The position numbers and the translations under genes are program-made. From positions 73,806,660 through 73,870,659 of the forward strand of contig NC_092810.1 in NCBI RefSeq assembly GCF_040954645.1: DNA of 64,000 nucleotides, written 5' to 3'. The DNA is from Diabrotica undecimpunctata. Lineage: Eukaryota > Arthropoda > Insecta > Coleoptera > Chrysomelidae. Shown here in pieces: positions 26,675 through 38,865 of this stretch (within the stretch, counting starts at the first letter, position 1; every line of letters starts with the position of its first letter). The notes under the pieces are model-generated. The model made no database searches, had not been told where the DNA came from, and saw only the letters and a list, made by a program, of their open reading frames with translations.

Positions 26675-27644
26675 TATAATTCTTATAATTCTTAATATAT
26701 AAAACATTAATACAATATAGGTATATATTAGTATAAATAAAATCATTTGAAAGTTAAAATTAAAATTAGAGATTAAGGCCAAAGAAGTGTTAAAAGTTGC
26801 TGAAAGGTTAAAAATCTAAGAGTTTAAAGATAATTAGAAGGTTGAAAGTTGTAGTTAAGATTAAGTATTATCATCAGTTGGCGTGAACAGATCCGATGTA
26901 AATATCAGGATCGAGTTGTTTTCTGATGCCACTTTCTCCGATTCTTCTCGATCGACGATGATAATACAATAAAATGTTGAAATGTGGAGTAAAAATTATA
27001 GTTTTATTGACAGCTACTAATAATCACACTCTAGTTTTTGGTTAGGTAACTATCTATAATAGACTGCGCTCGAATGAGCTCAAATCCCCAATTTATAATT
27101 TCACAAATAATGTATACCTCAGCACAGAGGTTAATGCTTCTATAATACTAACAAACTTTGAACTATGAGCTTACAATGCAATTTAATCTAGGCCGTTATT
27201 GCAACACTTAGGAAGTTCAGTTGGAAAATATATTATTTGACAATTTATTTAGTCTGCAGTTATTGCAGGTGAATGGACTCTAATTATTATTAAAATATTA
27301 CTCGATATGTTTCACAATGTCACAATTATTCACGGTGAAACTGTAAAATGTTAAGAAGTTAAGAATATTGTGAGATATTCTTAACTGTAAAATGTTAAGA
27401 AGTTAAGAATATTGTGAGATTACAAATTAAGGGACTTATTTGTGATTGAACAGACGCTACAGCCCTTCGTGCTCCCTAACCGGCCTTAAAACATTCCTTT
27501 ATTGTTCCTTGTCGAGTGTCTGCCTTCTCCAACCCCTTACGTTAATCCCCCTTAACCCTTTCACTTTGGCCAATTTTATGACTGCAACCCTAATAAACTG
27601 TGTTGTTTGTTTATATCGACAGTCACTAGTATCCAGTATTTCTT

Positions 27645-27647
<3 letters not shown>
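26675..27647. other. Unassigned sequence, possible LTR remnant
   Basis: No coding region. 26880-27200 has a look reminiscent of an LTR, but no matching second copy or primer site is visible, so I do not call it. Confidence 0.35.
27341..27420 (+). repeat. 44-bp tandem duplication
   Basis: CTGTAAAATGTTAAGAAG and the following bases occur at 27341 and again at 27385, a period of 44 bp with no visible difference. Confidence 0.9.
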
Positions 27648-27697
<50 letters not shown>

Positions 27698-27701
27698 TAT
27701 A

Positions 27702-27774
<73 letters not shown>
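27648..27774. repeat. (TA)n microsatellite
   Basis: About 127 bp of TA with two A-rich interruptions, directly followed by the small element at 27775. Confidence 0.97.
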
Positions 27775-27776
<2 letters not shown>

Positions 27777-28256
27777 AAAGGAGTACGACCGTCTAAATTT
27801 AAATACACAATGTGAGTAAGATTAAAATCTTACTAAAATGAGGATATCGGTCAAGGAGAAATAAAAAATGAAAATTTTTTTTTGTTCAAATTGTTTCACT
27901 AAGCTCAATAAAACAAGTTATTTTTTCTCCTGGCTTCATGTTTCGATAATTTTACATCAACGATAGAATAGAATTATTATTGTATTATATTATACTCTTC
28001 TGGTTAACATATTGTGACATTTTTGTGACTTTTTAATGTTTGTATAAATTTTAAAAAACTCTAAATGTTTTTTTAACTGTAACTTTTATTGTTTTTATTA
28101 AATGTATTGTGTAACAGTTCAACATATGCATTTGACATTGTATTATATCTATATAAGACTTTGCAATCATTAGAACTGAAGAAGTGCAGAAATACTGCAC
28201 GACACGTTTTCTATTAAAAGATTGAAATAGTTTTTTCATTTTTTATTTCTCCTTGA
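27775..28256. mobile_element. Small foldback element with hammerhead motif
   Basis: After (TA)n come TTGAAAGGAGTACGACCGT, a hairpin (AGTAAGATT/AATCTTACT at about 27816-27836) and then GGTCAAGGAGAAATAAAAAA from about 27851. That last sequence returns inverted at 28230-28256 (TTATTTCTCCTTGACC), giving inverted ends of about 26 bp around a ~400-bp body. A hammerhead-like fold sits about 45 bp inside the right end. The element at 44121-44860 has the same order: TA, GTACGACCGT, hairpin, CGGTCAA, inverted ends, HHR. No protein is encoded. It is probably a non-autonomous PLE-related or MITE-like family. Confidence 0.65.
28171..28213 (+). ncRNA. Hammerhead-like motif with mutated GAAA
   Basis: Helix I TAGAA (28171-28175) pairs with TTCTA (28209-28213). 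The core CTGAAGA (28176-28182) is followed by one extra A, perfect helix II GTGCAG/CTGCAC with an AAATA loop, then GACA where GAAA is required, CG and TT. All stems are intact and only one core base is wrong, so this is a recently inactivated ribozyme or a non-cleaving variant. Confidence 0.72.
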
Positions 28257-28640
28257 CCTAGAATTAAGGTCTAAAATTAGCTATAAAATATTTGTCTCAA
28301 TCGAGATGGGAGTTATGTTGGCTCCTACTCCCTGCTGGCGCAGGACGACACAACATTATTAAAAGTATAAAGAGATTATTTCTGTTGCAGTCTCCTTTTT
28401 CTCTTCTTTATGTTTTATGATTTCAGTGACAAAGACAATGATTAAGTCAAATATTTTTTTGTTTTTTATTGTCTTTTGCATTACTTCGAATTTTATGACA
28501 TACGAATATCACGTGATATACATGGATTTTTTTATACCGTACGTATATGATCGGAAAGATCCGTGCTTGCGTGAAGTAGCAGTGTGGGTTTCCCAACCTT
28601 GAGAAATAAAACCAGATTTGCTTAATTTAGTTCTGTGGAA
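28257..28640. other. Unassigned sequence
   Basis: No gene or repeat recognised. Confidence 0.4.
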
Positions 28641-28654
28641 AACTCTTGGTTTCA

Positions 28655-28725
28655 CAGTAGATCATTCAACGTTTCGATTAAACCTCGTTTATTCGTTGTT
28701 GCCGTCTTCAGTGCCTCATGCCAGT
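28655..28725 (-). repeat. PLE/HHR-like edge CATGAGGCACTGAAGA
   Basis: Minus strand carries GAGGCACTGAAGA, then 29 nt, then GAAACGTT. The arrangement of core, spacer and GAAACG resembles the other ribozyme motifs, but I find no convincing helix II. The 16-bp string CATGAGGCACTGAAGA also occurs at 29061-29077. Here it truncates the R1 RT frame. Confidence 0.45.
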
Positions 28726-28890
28726 AGCTTTCCCCGTATTAATTTTTTGGCAAGAGGTCTTCATTTCTTCTTCCGAGAACGCCTCCATTACCGTAGGGAA
28801 GACTCTTAAGGTTTTTTCTTCCTTGGTAGGAAAGAGGAGTTTTGTTAATTCGCGCCGCTGGTCTTCATTAAGTCTATACAAGGCAATCAT
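28708..28890 (-). pseudogene. R1-like LINE RT entry region
   Basis: IALYRLNEDQRRELTKLLFP, then EEKTLRVFPTVMEAFSEEEM and KTSCQKINTGKATG. The segment ..F..EE......I..GKAPG is the conserved start of R1/jockey-type RT (normally followed by PDGIP). It stops exactly at GKATG, where the CATGAGGCACTGAAGA sequence begins. Confidence 0.75.
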
Positions 28891-28954
28891 TTTGAGTGAT
28901 TGATTGATTCTCTAGCGCGTTTACTAATTTCTGTCGACTTTCCTTTTTTTTTTA

Positions 28955-29290
28955 AAATAATGGGAAAATCGCAGTAGTTGGCTGTATACCATCGTTTAAA
29001 AAAACATACAGAAGTTAAAACACTTCACCATTATATTCACGTTTTCGATCTAATCAGATCATCTTCAGTGCCTCATGTACTTGAAGCTAACAATGAATTT
29101 GTGGCTATGACATCCATATATGGGTTTACATCTTTCCAAAATTAAATTATATGTTGACTCTAGGTCAATGACAATGGATAAATTTAATACTTGAGGAGCT
29201 ACATGTCTCTCTGCTCGGTTTTTAACACGTGGTTCATATCAGTTAAGACGACACAGACCAGCCTTTTCTTTTTTTTTAATCTTTTTTTCT
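28955..29290 (-). mobile_element. PLE/HHR-type insertion inside the R1 LINE
   Basis: A ~330-bp block with no R1 similarity lies between A-rich stretches on both sides. Minus strand contains CTGAAGA (29062-29068), T, helix II GATCT/AGATC with a GATT loop, and GAAA (29043-29046), but then ACGTG, so the UH cleavage site is not satisfied and helix I does not pair well. It splits linker from RT. Confidence 0.55.
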
Positions 29291-29319
29291 TTCTTTATTT
29301 TGATATGTAATTTATTTTT

Positions 29320-29840
29320 TGTTGCTTGTTGTATAATTTTCACGAGCTCGGAGGCACTCCTCCTGTAGATCTGCTATCTTATCCGTCCACCAGTAGAGGG
29401 TTCTTTCCTTGTTTTTTCTCTTCGCGGTAGCCAACTCAACGGAGTTCTTAAGTACCTTTCAGAGTTAACCAAGGTCAGAAATCTCTTATTTATTTATCTT
29501 TCTGACCCTCGATAGGTACACCGTTCTTGTCAAATATTTTTTCTCGTTTTCGTATCGGCAGTCTTACGATTTCCCTTTAATTTTTACCTCGTAAGTTCTA
29601 TAACGGTAGTAGGTAAATAGCGGTTCGTCAAGGACATTTCTGTTTTTTATACGTTTGGATAGCCCTTTACTCGCAAGAGTTGCGTCGATGTGTGTTTGGC
29701 TAGCCTCTGTTACGAATATTGGTTTGTTATTATTTAGTAATTAATAATGAGGCACCCGACCCACCCTATTTTAATCGTTCTAAACCGTTGCATCTACTCT
29801 GCTCTGACTGCCCTCTGGCTACCCTCACTATTGTTACACC
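29320..29840 (-). pseudogene. R1-like LINE endonuclease end and linker
   Basis: Pieces in different frames: THIDATLASKGLSKRIKNRN and VLDEPLFTYYRYRTYEVKIK, then the linker NSVELATAKRKNKERTLYWW and TDKIADLQEECLRARENYTT (consensus WW...I..LR..C..AR..Y). At least two frameshifts. Confidence 0.75.
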
Positions 29841-30099
29841 TATTCAGCCTTTATCTTAATGTCATTTTTAGGGATACCAGTCCATTTATGGATGGCTCCC
29901 TGTAGAATCGATTTGTTGATCGACGGACCGAGATTCGTGATCGTGAGGAGGTTCTTTTCTCCTCAAGGCCATGAGATGCCACCGACTTTATTGCTGAGCT
30001 CTTGCTTAAGCTTCTCTGCCGCTTTTGCTTTTTTGTTTGACTTGTATGTCCCCCCATTTGTTTTTTTAACTGGTCTACCTTTAATTCTATAATCATCCC

Positions 30100-31335
30100 C
30101 TGGTCTTATAAGGAGGTTCTCTTCTGCTTTCCTTGTTACCCTTGTCTCTTTGCTCCTTCCAGTGCTTTCCGCATCTGTTATTTTCCAAGACTACTCTTAG
30201 TTCCTTACTCCCAATTGTTTAAAGTTTTCTATTATTGTACAAATTGCACTCCTTCATGTCATCCTCTTTGTTTTCTCTTCCTAGTTTAACTGCGAGTGCA
30301 TATCAGGTCTTCTCAATTCTGGACGTTCTAAATCTATTTTCTAAGAAGTACATTTTCTTCTCTTCGCAGCAGTCTATTATCTCAGCTAATTCTTCCTTTA
30401 CTTTTTTATAATGTTTTTTAATTCCCCTTTCTTATTCTCATTTTTTGTTATATTAAGGCAGTCTAACTATTTTACTGTATCCTGGAGGTCCGCATGTTCT
30501 CACGTGGTTTTTTGGTAGACCTTCTCTTCCCATTTTTCATTAAAATTTGTTCTATATGTATCTATATTTCTTTCCTTGTTGATTACATTTTTTATTCGTT
30601 GTGTTTTCTTTTTTTTTGTCTTTCTTGTTTTATTATTGCCTTACACTTGTCAAATTTTATTTCTTTCATTTTGTTTTGCTCTTTTTGATTTGTTGTTTAG
30701 GGATTTGATTGCCCCTATCAATTTTTTACGTCCGTCTCTACTTCTCCTTTCGCTTCGAGGATGTTTATTAGTTCAATGAGTTTCCTGTTTATTCCTTCCT
30801 TGGAGGTTTCTCCTTTGTGTTTAATACTGTTTTAGCGTTTTTCTTTTTTTTTGTATTCGCTTTAGAGCTATTTTTTTATTCTTCCTTTTACCGTCCTGTC
30901 TATCTTCCACGCTTAGTAGGATTAAGGCAAGTTTATGTTGTCTTCCCACGTTATCTCAATACGAGCATCAGTGATTTATATTCTCTCGCTATATTGTTGT
31001 TCCTCGATTTCCTCCACAGAATTATCCATAACTTGATCCCCTACTATTATCCCTCCCCTACTTATAATCTGCGTTGATCTATTTATTCTTCGTTGATTTA
31101 TTTGTCTCTCTAAGAGTTCCATCTTAAAATTTTTCCTTTTCTTTTCTTCCCTGTTTCTATCTATTAAGTTGTCTAGCAACTGTTCTTCTATGATCTCTTT
31201 TTTCTCTTTTTTAATTTGATAATTGCCTTCTGTCTCTTTTCTGTGTTGTTGATGGATATCTTGGTTTTGTTTTTTTGTAGAATCCACATAATTCCCACGA
31301 GTCAATAGTCGAACGCGGCAGTACGCCCTTACCAC
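30100..31335 (-). pseudogene. Putative LINE ORF1 (charged, coiled-coil)
   Basis: The minus strand is rich in Lys, Glu, Arg and Gln, e.g. KKEKKEIIEEQLLDNLID and KLIGAIKSLNNKSKRAKQ, as in R1-type ORF1 upstream regions. No zinc knuckle found. The assignment rests mainly on position 5' of the endonuclease remnant. Confidence 0.45.
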
Positions 31336-31339
31336 GCCA

Positions 31340-31960
31340 AAGCTTTCTGGCTCCGGGAATTCGCCAAGTATCCTAGAGGTATTGTTTATCGTGCTCTACC
31401 ATACACTCGTACCTCGAATATCATTGGCATGATGCCTTCTACTGTGAAAGTGGGGATTTGTTTTCGAGGTTTACTCCTCTAGACTTTATCATGGGTGCCA
31501 CCGGTCGCAGTAGCAGAGTATGTAAGTAACACTAGCCTGATTGGAGCTGTCGCGCAGTAGCTGCCCCTCGTACGGCACGGGATAAGCGTAATTTTTTAGC
31601 GGAAAAGAAGGAAAAGGGGTATTAGGTAAACATGTCGACTACGCATTGAAATATGTTTATGAGTAGGTTTTAGACAATGTGGGTTTGTGCAGACGTGGGG
31701 AATTGGGTAAGTATGTCCTTTTGGTCCACGAGTACTTTTTTGGAAGGGGTTTCCAATCCTTATCGATTTCGTGATATTCGTGATGCCCTGGTCAGTCGCG
31801 CGACCCTTACATACCATAAGGGGCCTAGTCCGCGACGTCTCAGCGCCTTATGGAGATTCTCCAGGAGCCATTGGGTCGCGCCGTGTTGGGGAGGACTTGC
31901 CTCCTCTCCCGGGACTCGCGAAGTGTATTTTGGCTTTTCCACGTCCTGCCTCCTTTTTGC
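31340..31960 (-). other. GC-richer 5' region of the R1 LINE
   Basis: Base composition is clearly higher in G+C than its surroundings. Open frames exist on both strands (for example 31677-32102) but none shows a family motif. Most likely LINE 5' sequence. Confidence 0.4.
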
Positions 31961-34439
31961 GCACCCAGGAGCATGGAAACTTTTTAAACCAAGTGAATTA
32001 TTTACAATAGATCTTTCTAGAATGACGTCACCTCATCCTCGTTATGTTGTGAATGAGAAACCACTGTCGAAATATAACCTATTAGCAAACAAGAAAAAAT
32101 AAAATTGTTAAAATTTTCGTTTTCTCATTTGCATAGCACAATATGGAAACTGGTGACGATAAAGTTAGTTTTTAGTATTCCTGATTTAAAATATAACGGA
32201 GAAAAGATAAAAACATTTGTAAGAAAGTGATAGAATTTTTAACTTGTAAACTTTTAGTGTTTTGATAAACCTAAAATGATACCGAGTGCTAATTCACATA
32301 TGGGTCAGTTATACTGTTACAAAATAAGACAACAAAGCTTTTCAGAAGTATTAGCAATAAGTTTAACTAGAAAAAAATGTTTAAAATAGTTTTGAAGATT
32401 ATGGAGCTCCAAGCTCCAATCTTTGATTCACATCTAACACATAAATATTGCTCTATATAAGTTGAGCGAAAACATGTTTTACAGAATAATTGTAGTTTTA
32501 TAGTAGCAACAGCTTAATAAAATCCTATGTGAAAACTTTTAATAAAATTTAATACTTTTAGTATTAAAACAAACTACATGGTATAATACTTTTTTAATCA
32601 TTAGAACTTTTAGACACTCTACTGTTTTTTAAAGCTTGGTATAAATATAAAAATGATCTTTTATACCTGATTCAATAAGAGCATATAAAAATTGTAAAAA
32701 AGTATCTTTTTAATTTATTTATTTGTGATATTCACAATTATATTACCGATATTTAAATAATTATATTTAATAATATTTTATAATAATTTGTACAGAAAAT
32801 GCATATTTATGATAAAAATTTAACCTAATAATCTCCTGACTTTTTAATAAAAATAGACCTAAAGTATTATAGGAAGAAAAAACAATACAATGAATGTATT
32901 TGATAATTTCAATATCTATTTTATTAATAATATAGAGCGATTTATTCATTAATGTCTTTAATTGAAATTTTTACTTTTGCTTTTTACTTCTACTTATTAG
33001 CAGACTATTACTATTCAGCAGACCTAATCTACATACAAATTAATGACGATCTGGAATTTTACTATTTCTTTGTATTTTTCCGTAAATAAGGTGTTTCTAT
33101 CAACCACAATTAAGCAGGCAGGCGGGTCGCTTAATTCAAATTTTTCTGTATAACTTTTAAATGAAACAATGGTACATAAGTAGAAACAAGGACGCGCTAG
33201 TAGAAAAGACGTTAAGGATGTGATAAATCATACGTGCTCCAGGCAGTAGACACCATATCGAAAAGTTTTGTACAAGATTTAAAGGTGGTACAGAATAGTT
33301 TTGATGATTTCTTTATAGCAAGAACAAAAAATTAAAATAATTTCTTCTTTATTATACAATTAAAATTACCCGTCAAAAATTCGTGATAGTCAGCATCATG
33401 TATTAAATAACATAATATGATTATATTATCTACCGCTACACTGTATAAGATAACATATTCATGCTCACGTATAACATTCCTAACGCGTCGCCGAGGAATT
33501 TTTCTGTCATTAATTAAAAGAATGCAAATACGAATGGAAATAGAAATACCAAGTGTTACATTAACAATAATTAAGTCCCACTATTAACTAGAATTTAAGT
33601 GTTAGTATTTAGAATTTATTAACTAATTTCTTCCAATATATGTGTATTTTTCATTAAAGATATTATAACTAAACATTGTTAAGCGTTTTTTGTTTATTCA
33701 GTTTTAACTCTAAAAAAAGTGTCTAAAAAATTAAAAGAAAAAAATACTCATACACATTATATTATATATGATAAAAAGTTAAATTAGTTTAATGCTTTCT
33801 GATGAACAATATTTTCTTTTTTTGCGTTGCATAAATATAGAAGGATGACGGCTTTCCGACGTGCGAATAGGTAATTGCCCATGCGCGAAACATGTAAATT
33901 CTACATTAATTCCGCAAACTTCCAACGATTGGCTTTTGATTTGTTTATTGTCATTGCAAAAGCCAAACTCACGGAAAATTGCAAACGTTTAAAATTAAGT
34001 GGTATTGTTTGAGAAAGTATTTAGTATTTATTTACATATTTCACATTCAATATTTTCACTACTGTATTATAATATATGATTTTGTTTAATGATATATTCT
34101 AATTATGTAACTATTTACTTGAAAAGATTACAGTTTAATATTTTTCTTCTACTCAGTAAATTCTTATTGTCAAACTGGCTACCACATGGTAATCTGTTTT
34201 TAAATTAAAAAAAAATGCACTTGTTAGAATATCAAATTTCTGCACAATTGTATACGCTATTTGGCATCAAGGATGGGCGACCGTTTTAAAACTCTGATTT
34301 ATAAGGGTTTGCTTCCTGTGGCCACTCCTTTGAATTTTTAGGTACGGATTTTTATCCCTACAAATGCTAACAAAGAGATCGGAACGAGACAGTGTAAGCA
34401 ACTCCGGTTTATTGGAGACGCGTACCGTCCTTTTTCGCC
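31961..34439. other. Unassigned AT-rich intergenic sequence
   Basis: About 2.5 kb without a recognisable gene, long repeat or RNA. Short low-complexity open frames only. Confidence 0.5.
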
Positions 34440-34567
34440 GCGGCGCCAGCGTCTGTTTTCTTCTCACCAAGGGGATCAGTCAGTATTTTACTCCGCTAGC
34501 TGCATTTAATACACCGTAATAAAACGGTAAGTGTCCTTTCTTTGTACAGATAACATTAATTAGTTAT
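34440..34567 (+). repeat. Dispersed repeat copy (splice-donor-like motif)
   Basis: ACTCCGCTAGCTGCATTTAA, then ATACACCGTAATAAAACGGT, AAGTGTCC and ACAGATAACATTAA. A related direct copy lies at 40100-40229 and an inverted one at 40011-40090. The shared core contains GGTAAGTG, a good 5' splice-site match, possibly by chance. Confidence 0.65.
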
Positions 34568-36407
34568 ACCAGATATTTTTGTGACATTTCAATTAATTGC
34601 TAATTTTTTCACAATCAAAATATTGCATTTTTTTGGATATTATTCTAATCATTTATCCAGCATACTCAGTAAGTTTAACAAAAAACATAGGACCAAATGT
34701 TCGACCAAAAGCGTCGAATCAGTAAAATTTTTCGACCTTCTCAACTAGAAAAACTGTGTCAAACAGAATACCGTTGGCCTCTTTTCCTATAGGAATCCCT
34801 TAAAGCGCGAAAGACAAGAAGAACAGCGTCGAAATCTCGGCGTGGCGTCGCATTTCAAAAGAAAGTCTTCGACAACAGCCGGGGAGTATCGATATTTCGA
34901 CGAGTTCTACGGTAAGAAAATGCCAGTTTGGTGAAAATTGTATTAATTGTGCTGGTGATAAAACACGACTAGCACAAACAGAGGGGTTTTGGTTAGTGGG
35001 CACATAATGCCGTGTAGAGCGTAGTATCAGTTCTTGCAAGTGTTTAATATGATTGGTAATTTATGGGTAAAAAAATTAGCTCGAGTGAGCGCAATCGCCG
35101 AATCAGATCAAACATAAAGATCGAAGAGAAAACTCTTTGACAGATGCGACAGGGATCAGCCAACAATACGGCAGCCAAAAGCTCCAACCTTGTCCAATCG
35201 GAGCGAGCATAAAAATTGGACAAGAGTCATTAATAAAAGTGTCTCAGCAGTTTGGCTTTTAAGAGCTTCGATCTTGCAATAGATGGTCTTGTGTAGAGAT
35301 GACACTAGAAATGTAACACATACAAGTACAGAGGTCTGTTGTATCTGTTCAGATGTTTCATCATCCCAAGATACATTGAAGTACCACAACGGTTGTGAAA
35401 GACGTTTGGTTAGTGACAATACATGAAAAAATAAAACGAATAGCCCGCCTTGTCAAAAGGACGAAAAGAATAAAAAAAGAAGTCGGTCCTAGGATCCCAT
35501 TTTAGGCCTAGCACCGTAATAATGGAAGGTTTCCATTTGTCAAACAAAAGATGTCAAAATGTCTGAGCCAAAGCCTTGAAATAAACTAGGATGGTTGCTG
35601 GCGCATTTGCCTAGTGAAAAACCATCGAGTTTTAAAAGCTAAATTAGTGCTCACTGACAGAAAGCAAGTAGATAAAAGAGAATCACTTCAAGCGTGATTC
35701 TGTCAAATTGGCTTATTCTTGTAGAGGTTTTAAGTAAAAGAAAACGAAGAAGTCTCGTAAGTAATGGCACGTAGAAATATTTCTTAAAGAGGTCTGGAAA
35801 AATCCAATCTTTAGAGAACTCCTTTATAGTTCAAAAATTTCTTTGTAGATACGTTTGCCCTATATCGCAATAAAACAACAACGGAAATATCGAAAATTAA
35901 ATAAATAACGAGATGCTCTTTTAGGACTAGTATAAACAGAGTCGATTAGCGACACACCTCGAACGGCATATAGACTGACGTCGAAGCTAGTACGAATTTT
36001 GAAGACAAGAAACGAAATAAAAATTTGTTTTTTAAAACTGCGTGAGAGTAATAAGAAATAGTCGATTTAAAATCGGATTCAGGAACCGAAATCATATGTT
36101 AGGAAGTAATAAAATCCTCCATGAATTCAACATATGTCTCTTTGAGATTCGGAATTTTCCTAAAACGATTCTCTAGTATACAAAACGATTTTGTAGCAAA
36201 ATTAGAAATGTTGGTATTTGAAAAAGTGGTTGTGTAAAGGAGCAAGATTAATTTGACGGTTGGTTAACAAATGAAGAAAAATGAGATGCCGTGATTTGCG
36301 AACCCTACATTTGTGCAAAGAATTGGAGCGACGAAATGAGATGAAATCAAACAGTATACACAAGAATTATGTTGTTTAATCAACGAGAAAGTTCTTGAGG
36401 CCGTTTA
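34568..36407. other. Unassigned, possibly degraded repeat
   Basis: Less AT-rich than its surroundings and suggestive of an old retroelement between the repeats at 34440 and 40011, but no motif can be named. Confidence 0.3.
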
Positions 36408-36415
36408 GTCATAAA

Positions 36416-38857
36416 TAGACTTAGGCAAATATGCAAATAAAAATGTATGAAATATGCGCATAAATATACAGTATTTTATGCAAAAATATGCAGTATTTTA
36501 TGCAAAATATGTATATTTATCTAGAAACAATGCATGTAATAAGAAATATTTACAATTTACAATTTACTATAATAAATAGTTCTAAATTAAGGGGTTCGGA
36601 AAATGTCCCAGCTAGTATTTGAACCACTTCAGAAAGAACCTGGTAACCACTTATTTTTTTCCATGGTTACTTTAAATTTTTGAAAAATTTCCTTTCCAAT
36701 AGTACCTTTAACGTTTTGACACCATAACTCAAATTCTTTTAATAAAACTGTACTTGCTAACAATGATAATTTGGAGGATTCTAATTGAGTTATAGTTTTC
36801 TGCACAAAACTATAATTTTATTTTATCAATGACAGTTGCTGTTGGAGGATGTTATTTTTGAAGGCTTGCTTAGCTTCCAATAAAGATTAGAAACTATCAT
36901 CCGTTAAAAGGTTAATTATTTTTTTAAATCAACAAAATGATCAGCATAGAAATTAGCTGCTTCCAACCATGCTCTCCAATGTGTTAAAATGGGTTGCGGT
37001 GGTAGTGAAACAGCAGGAACCATATCTCTGTAACATGGTATTCTTACAGGTGATTTCATGAATACCTTTTTGACGCTCGCTATTAAACTGTTAACTAGTG
37101 GAAATTTTTTTGTTTTTTCCTCCGCAACTTTGTTTATTCCATGCGCTAAACAAGTGACGTGTATTAAGTTTGGATAAAATATTTTTAAATTTTGTCCTGC
37201 TTTTACCATATATGGTGCGGCATCAGATAAAATAAGCAATAATTTATCATTAGGCACAGCAGCAGGAAGAAAAAATTTTGCTAATGCTTTTTGTAGAAAC
37301 CGTGATATTGTTAGAGCGTTGGTTTTTTCCAGTTGCTTACAGGAAATTAAATACGATTTTGGAAAGGTTTCATCGCTAAGTACACCAATCAATAAGTGTA
37401 CAATGTATCTTCCTGAGTCACTGGTCTCGTCCACACATATGTAAAAGTAATTATTACCTATTTTGGCATTTATATTGTGAATAATTGAGTAGTATAACAA
37501 ATTGACATTATTTCTCTTTAGAGTTCATTCACTGGGAATGTTTTGTTTGAAATATTTTTTTAAAAAAGAACGTAAGTTTTCATTTGATAATTTTGAAAGC
37601 GGTATATTAGAAGATACTAATGCATGATACAAGTCTTCGTTAAAAGTTTCTTGTTTGGTTTTTTTTTGGAATTAGACTGAAAGCACTTGGACACTGAAGG
37701 TTGATATTTTTTACTGGATGTGTTTTTTACTTTTTCACTGATCTGACTGATGATGATGATTTCTGACTAATCTATTTGAAATTTTCTTTCAGATGAAATC
37801 TAATAAAGAATATAAATATTCTATAGTGTTGTACCCATTTTTAAAATCAAAGATTGCAAAAATAAACCGTTTTTGCATAACAATTAAAATATTTAAATTA
37901 AATCAAATAAAAATCGGTAAGTAGTAATCTTGAAAATGTCAAGAAATGAATGCGCAAGAAGAAAGAACCCCCAAATATTTACAAGAGGCTCTTGGTCTTT
38001 TACGTTTACATTTAAAGAAAAAATACTGAGCATAAATTAAAAGCACTTAGTTAATTAAGTCCAATATATGATATGTTTTTGTTTTTAGAAAAATTAAAGC
38101 AAACTATGCTATTGTTGGAAAAAAATGTTAGCAACCTTTTAGTAGACTATTGAATGATTTAAATTTTAAATAGGTATCCTATTTTTTATCGCAAGGAGTT
38201 TAAAAAATGCCTGAAAAAAGAAAAAAATACATCGATTTATTGCGAAATAGCCTTGTGTCGGTACTTTTCTTAAACATGATCTCCAATTTAAAAATTTTTG
38301 TTTGTACCAATGTGTAAATTTTTAAAATAAAATAAAAATTACGGTTTTGCCACAACATGAGCAATAAATTTTATCCATATCCAGAGATAGCTCTTTGTAA
38401 GGTTTTATCCAAGCTGAAACATTGCTTATTTTCGGCATTTTCAAAGCACAATCATTATTCACAATTAGAAATACACTTTGTTTACGCCTCCAATTTTACA
38501 ACAAAAGTGAAACCAAGTGAAACTGACCGTCAAAATAAAAATTTTTACCTAGAAACATAAACTGGCAAACACAAACCCTTAATTCCAAGACAACACGTGG
38601 CAAAACAATAAGCCGTTGTCTTTTATTAGTTACTATACCAAGAATTTGAATACCAAGTGATTATAAAACCAAATTAAATATTGGCATTTTCATGCTATCT
38701 CTAAGTTTGAATATAAAAATATATAGTTAACACCAAATTTTCAAATTATATGCACTTTATGCTCACTTTTATAAAAATATGCAAAATTTAACAATTTTGC
38801 ATTTTTTAATTATGCATTATATGCAAAATATGCAATTTGCATATTTGCCTAAGTCTA
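36416..38857 (-). mobile_element. hAT transposon
   Basis: 2.44 kb bounded by inverted TAGACTTAGGCAAATATGC (36416) and GCATATTTGCCTAAGTCTA (ends 38857). The flanking 8-mers GTCATAAA and GCATTAAA agree at 5 of 8 positions, compatible with a decayed 8-bp target duplication. Subterminal TATGCAAAATATGCA-like repeats are dense at both ends, as expected for hAT transposase binding. It contains a decayed transposase. Confidence 0.85.
36640..37760 (-). pseudogene. hAT transposase, decayed
   Basis: The longest open piece (36916-37500, 194 codons) reads FYICVDETSDSGRYIVHLLI (first catalytic Asp), LLLILSDAAPYMVKAGQNLK (second Asp), HVTCLAHGINKVAEE and PPQPILTHWRAWLEAANFYA. This resembles the CGGBP1-like hAT family. 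Upstream come SKLSNENLRSFLKKYF and QNIPSE, then an in-frame TGA near 37530, with a frameshift near 37680. Downstream, ITQLESSKLSLLASTVLLKE continues the C-terminal part after stops. The expected N-terminal BED zinc finger is not found. Confidence 0.85.
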
Positions 38858-38865
38858 GCATTAAA

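Larger units (their letters stand above)
28700..31960 (-). mobile_element. R1-clade LINE, decayed and interrupted
   Basis: Minus-strand order: a GC-richer 5' region (31600-31960), an ORF1-like highly charged region (31335 to about 30100), endonuclease end and linker (about 29840-29325), an inserted PLE/HHR-type fragment (about 28955-29290), and the RT entry (28890-28708). Frameshifts throughout. The RT catalytic core is missing because the element breaks at 28725. Assigned to the R1/TRAS-like clade from linker and RT-entry motifs. Confidence 0.7.

Noticed and set aside
26880..27200. Solo LTR
   Set aside because: No TG...CA limits, target duplication or second copy in the window.
31677..32102. 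141-codon open frame, possible novel gene
   Set aside because: No motif, opposite strand is also open, and it lies in the GC-richer 5' part of a LINE running the other way. I keep it as non-coding.
34800..35419. Minus-strand frames in the GC-richer stretch as host exons
   Set aside because: No recognisable domain or splice structure, and the stretch lies between two copies of a dispersed repeat.
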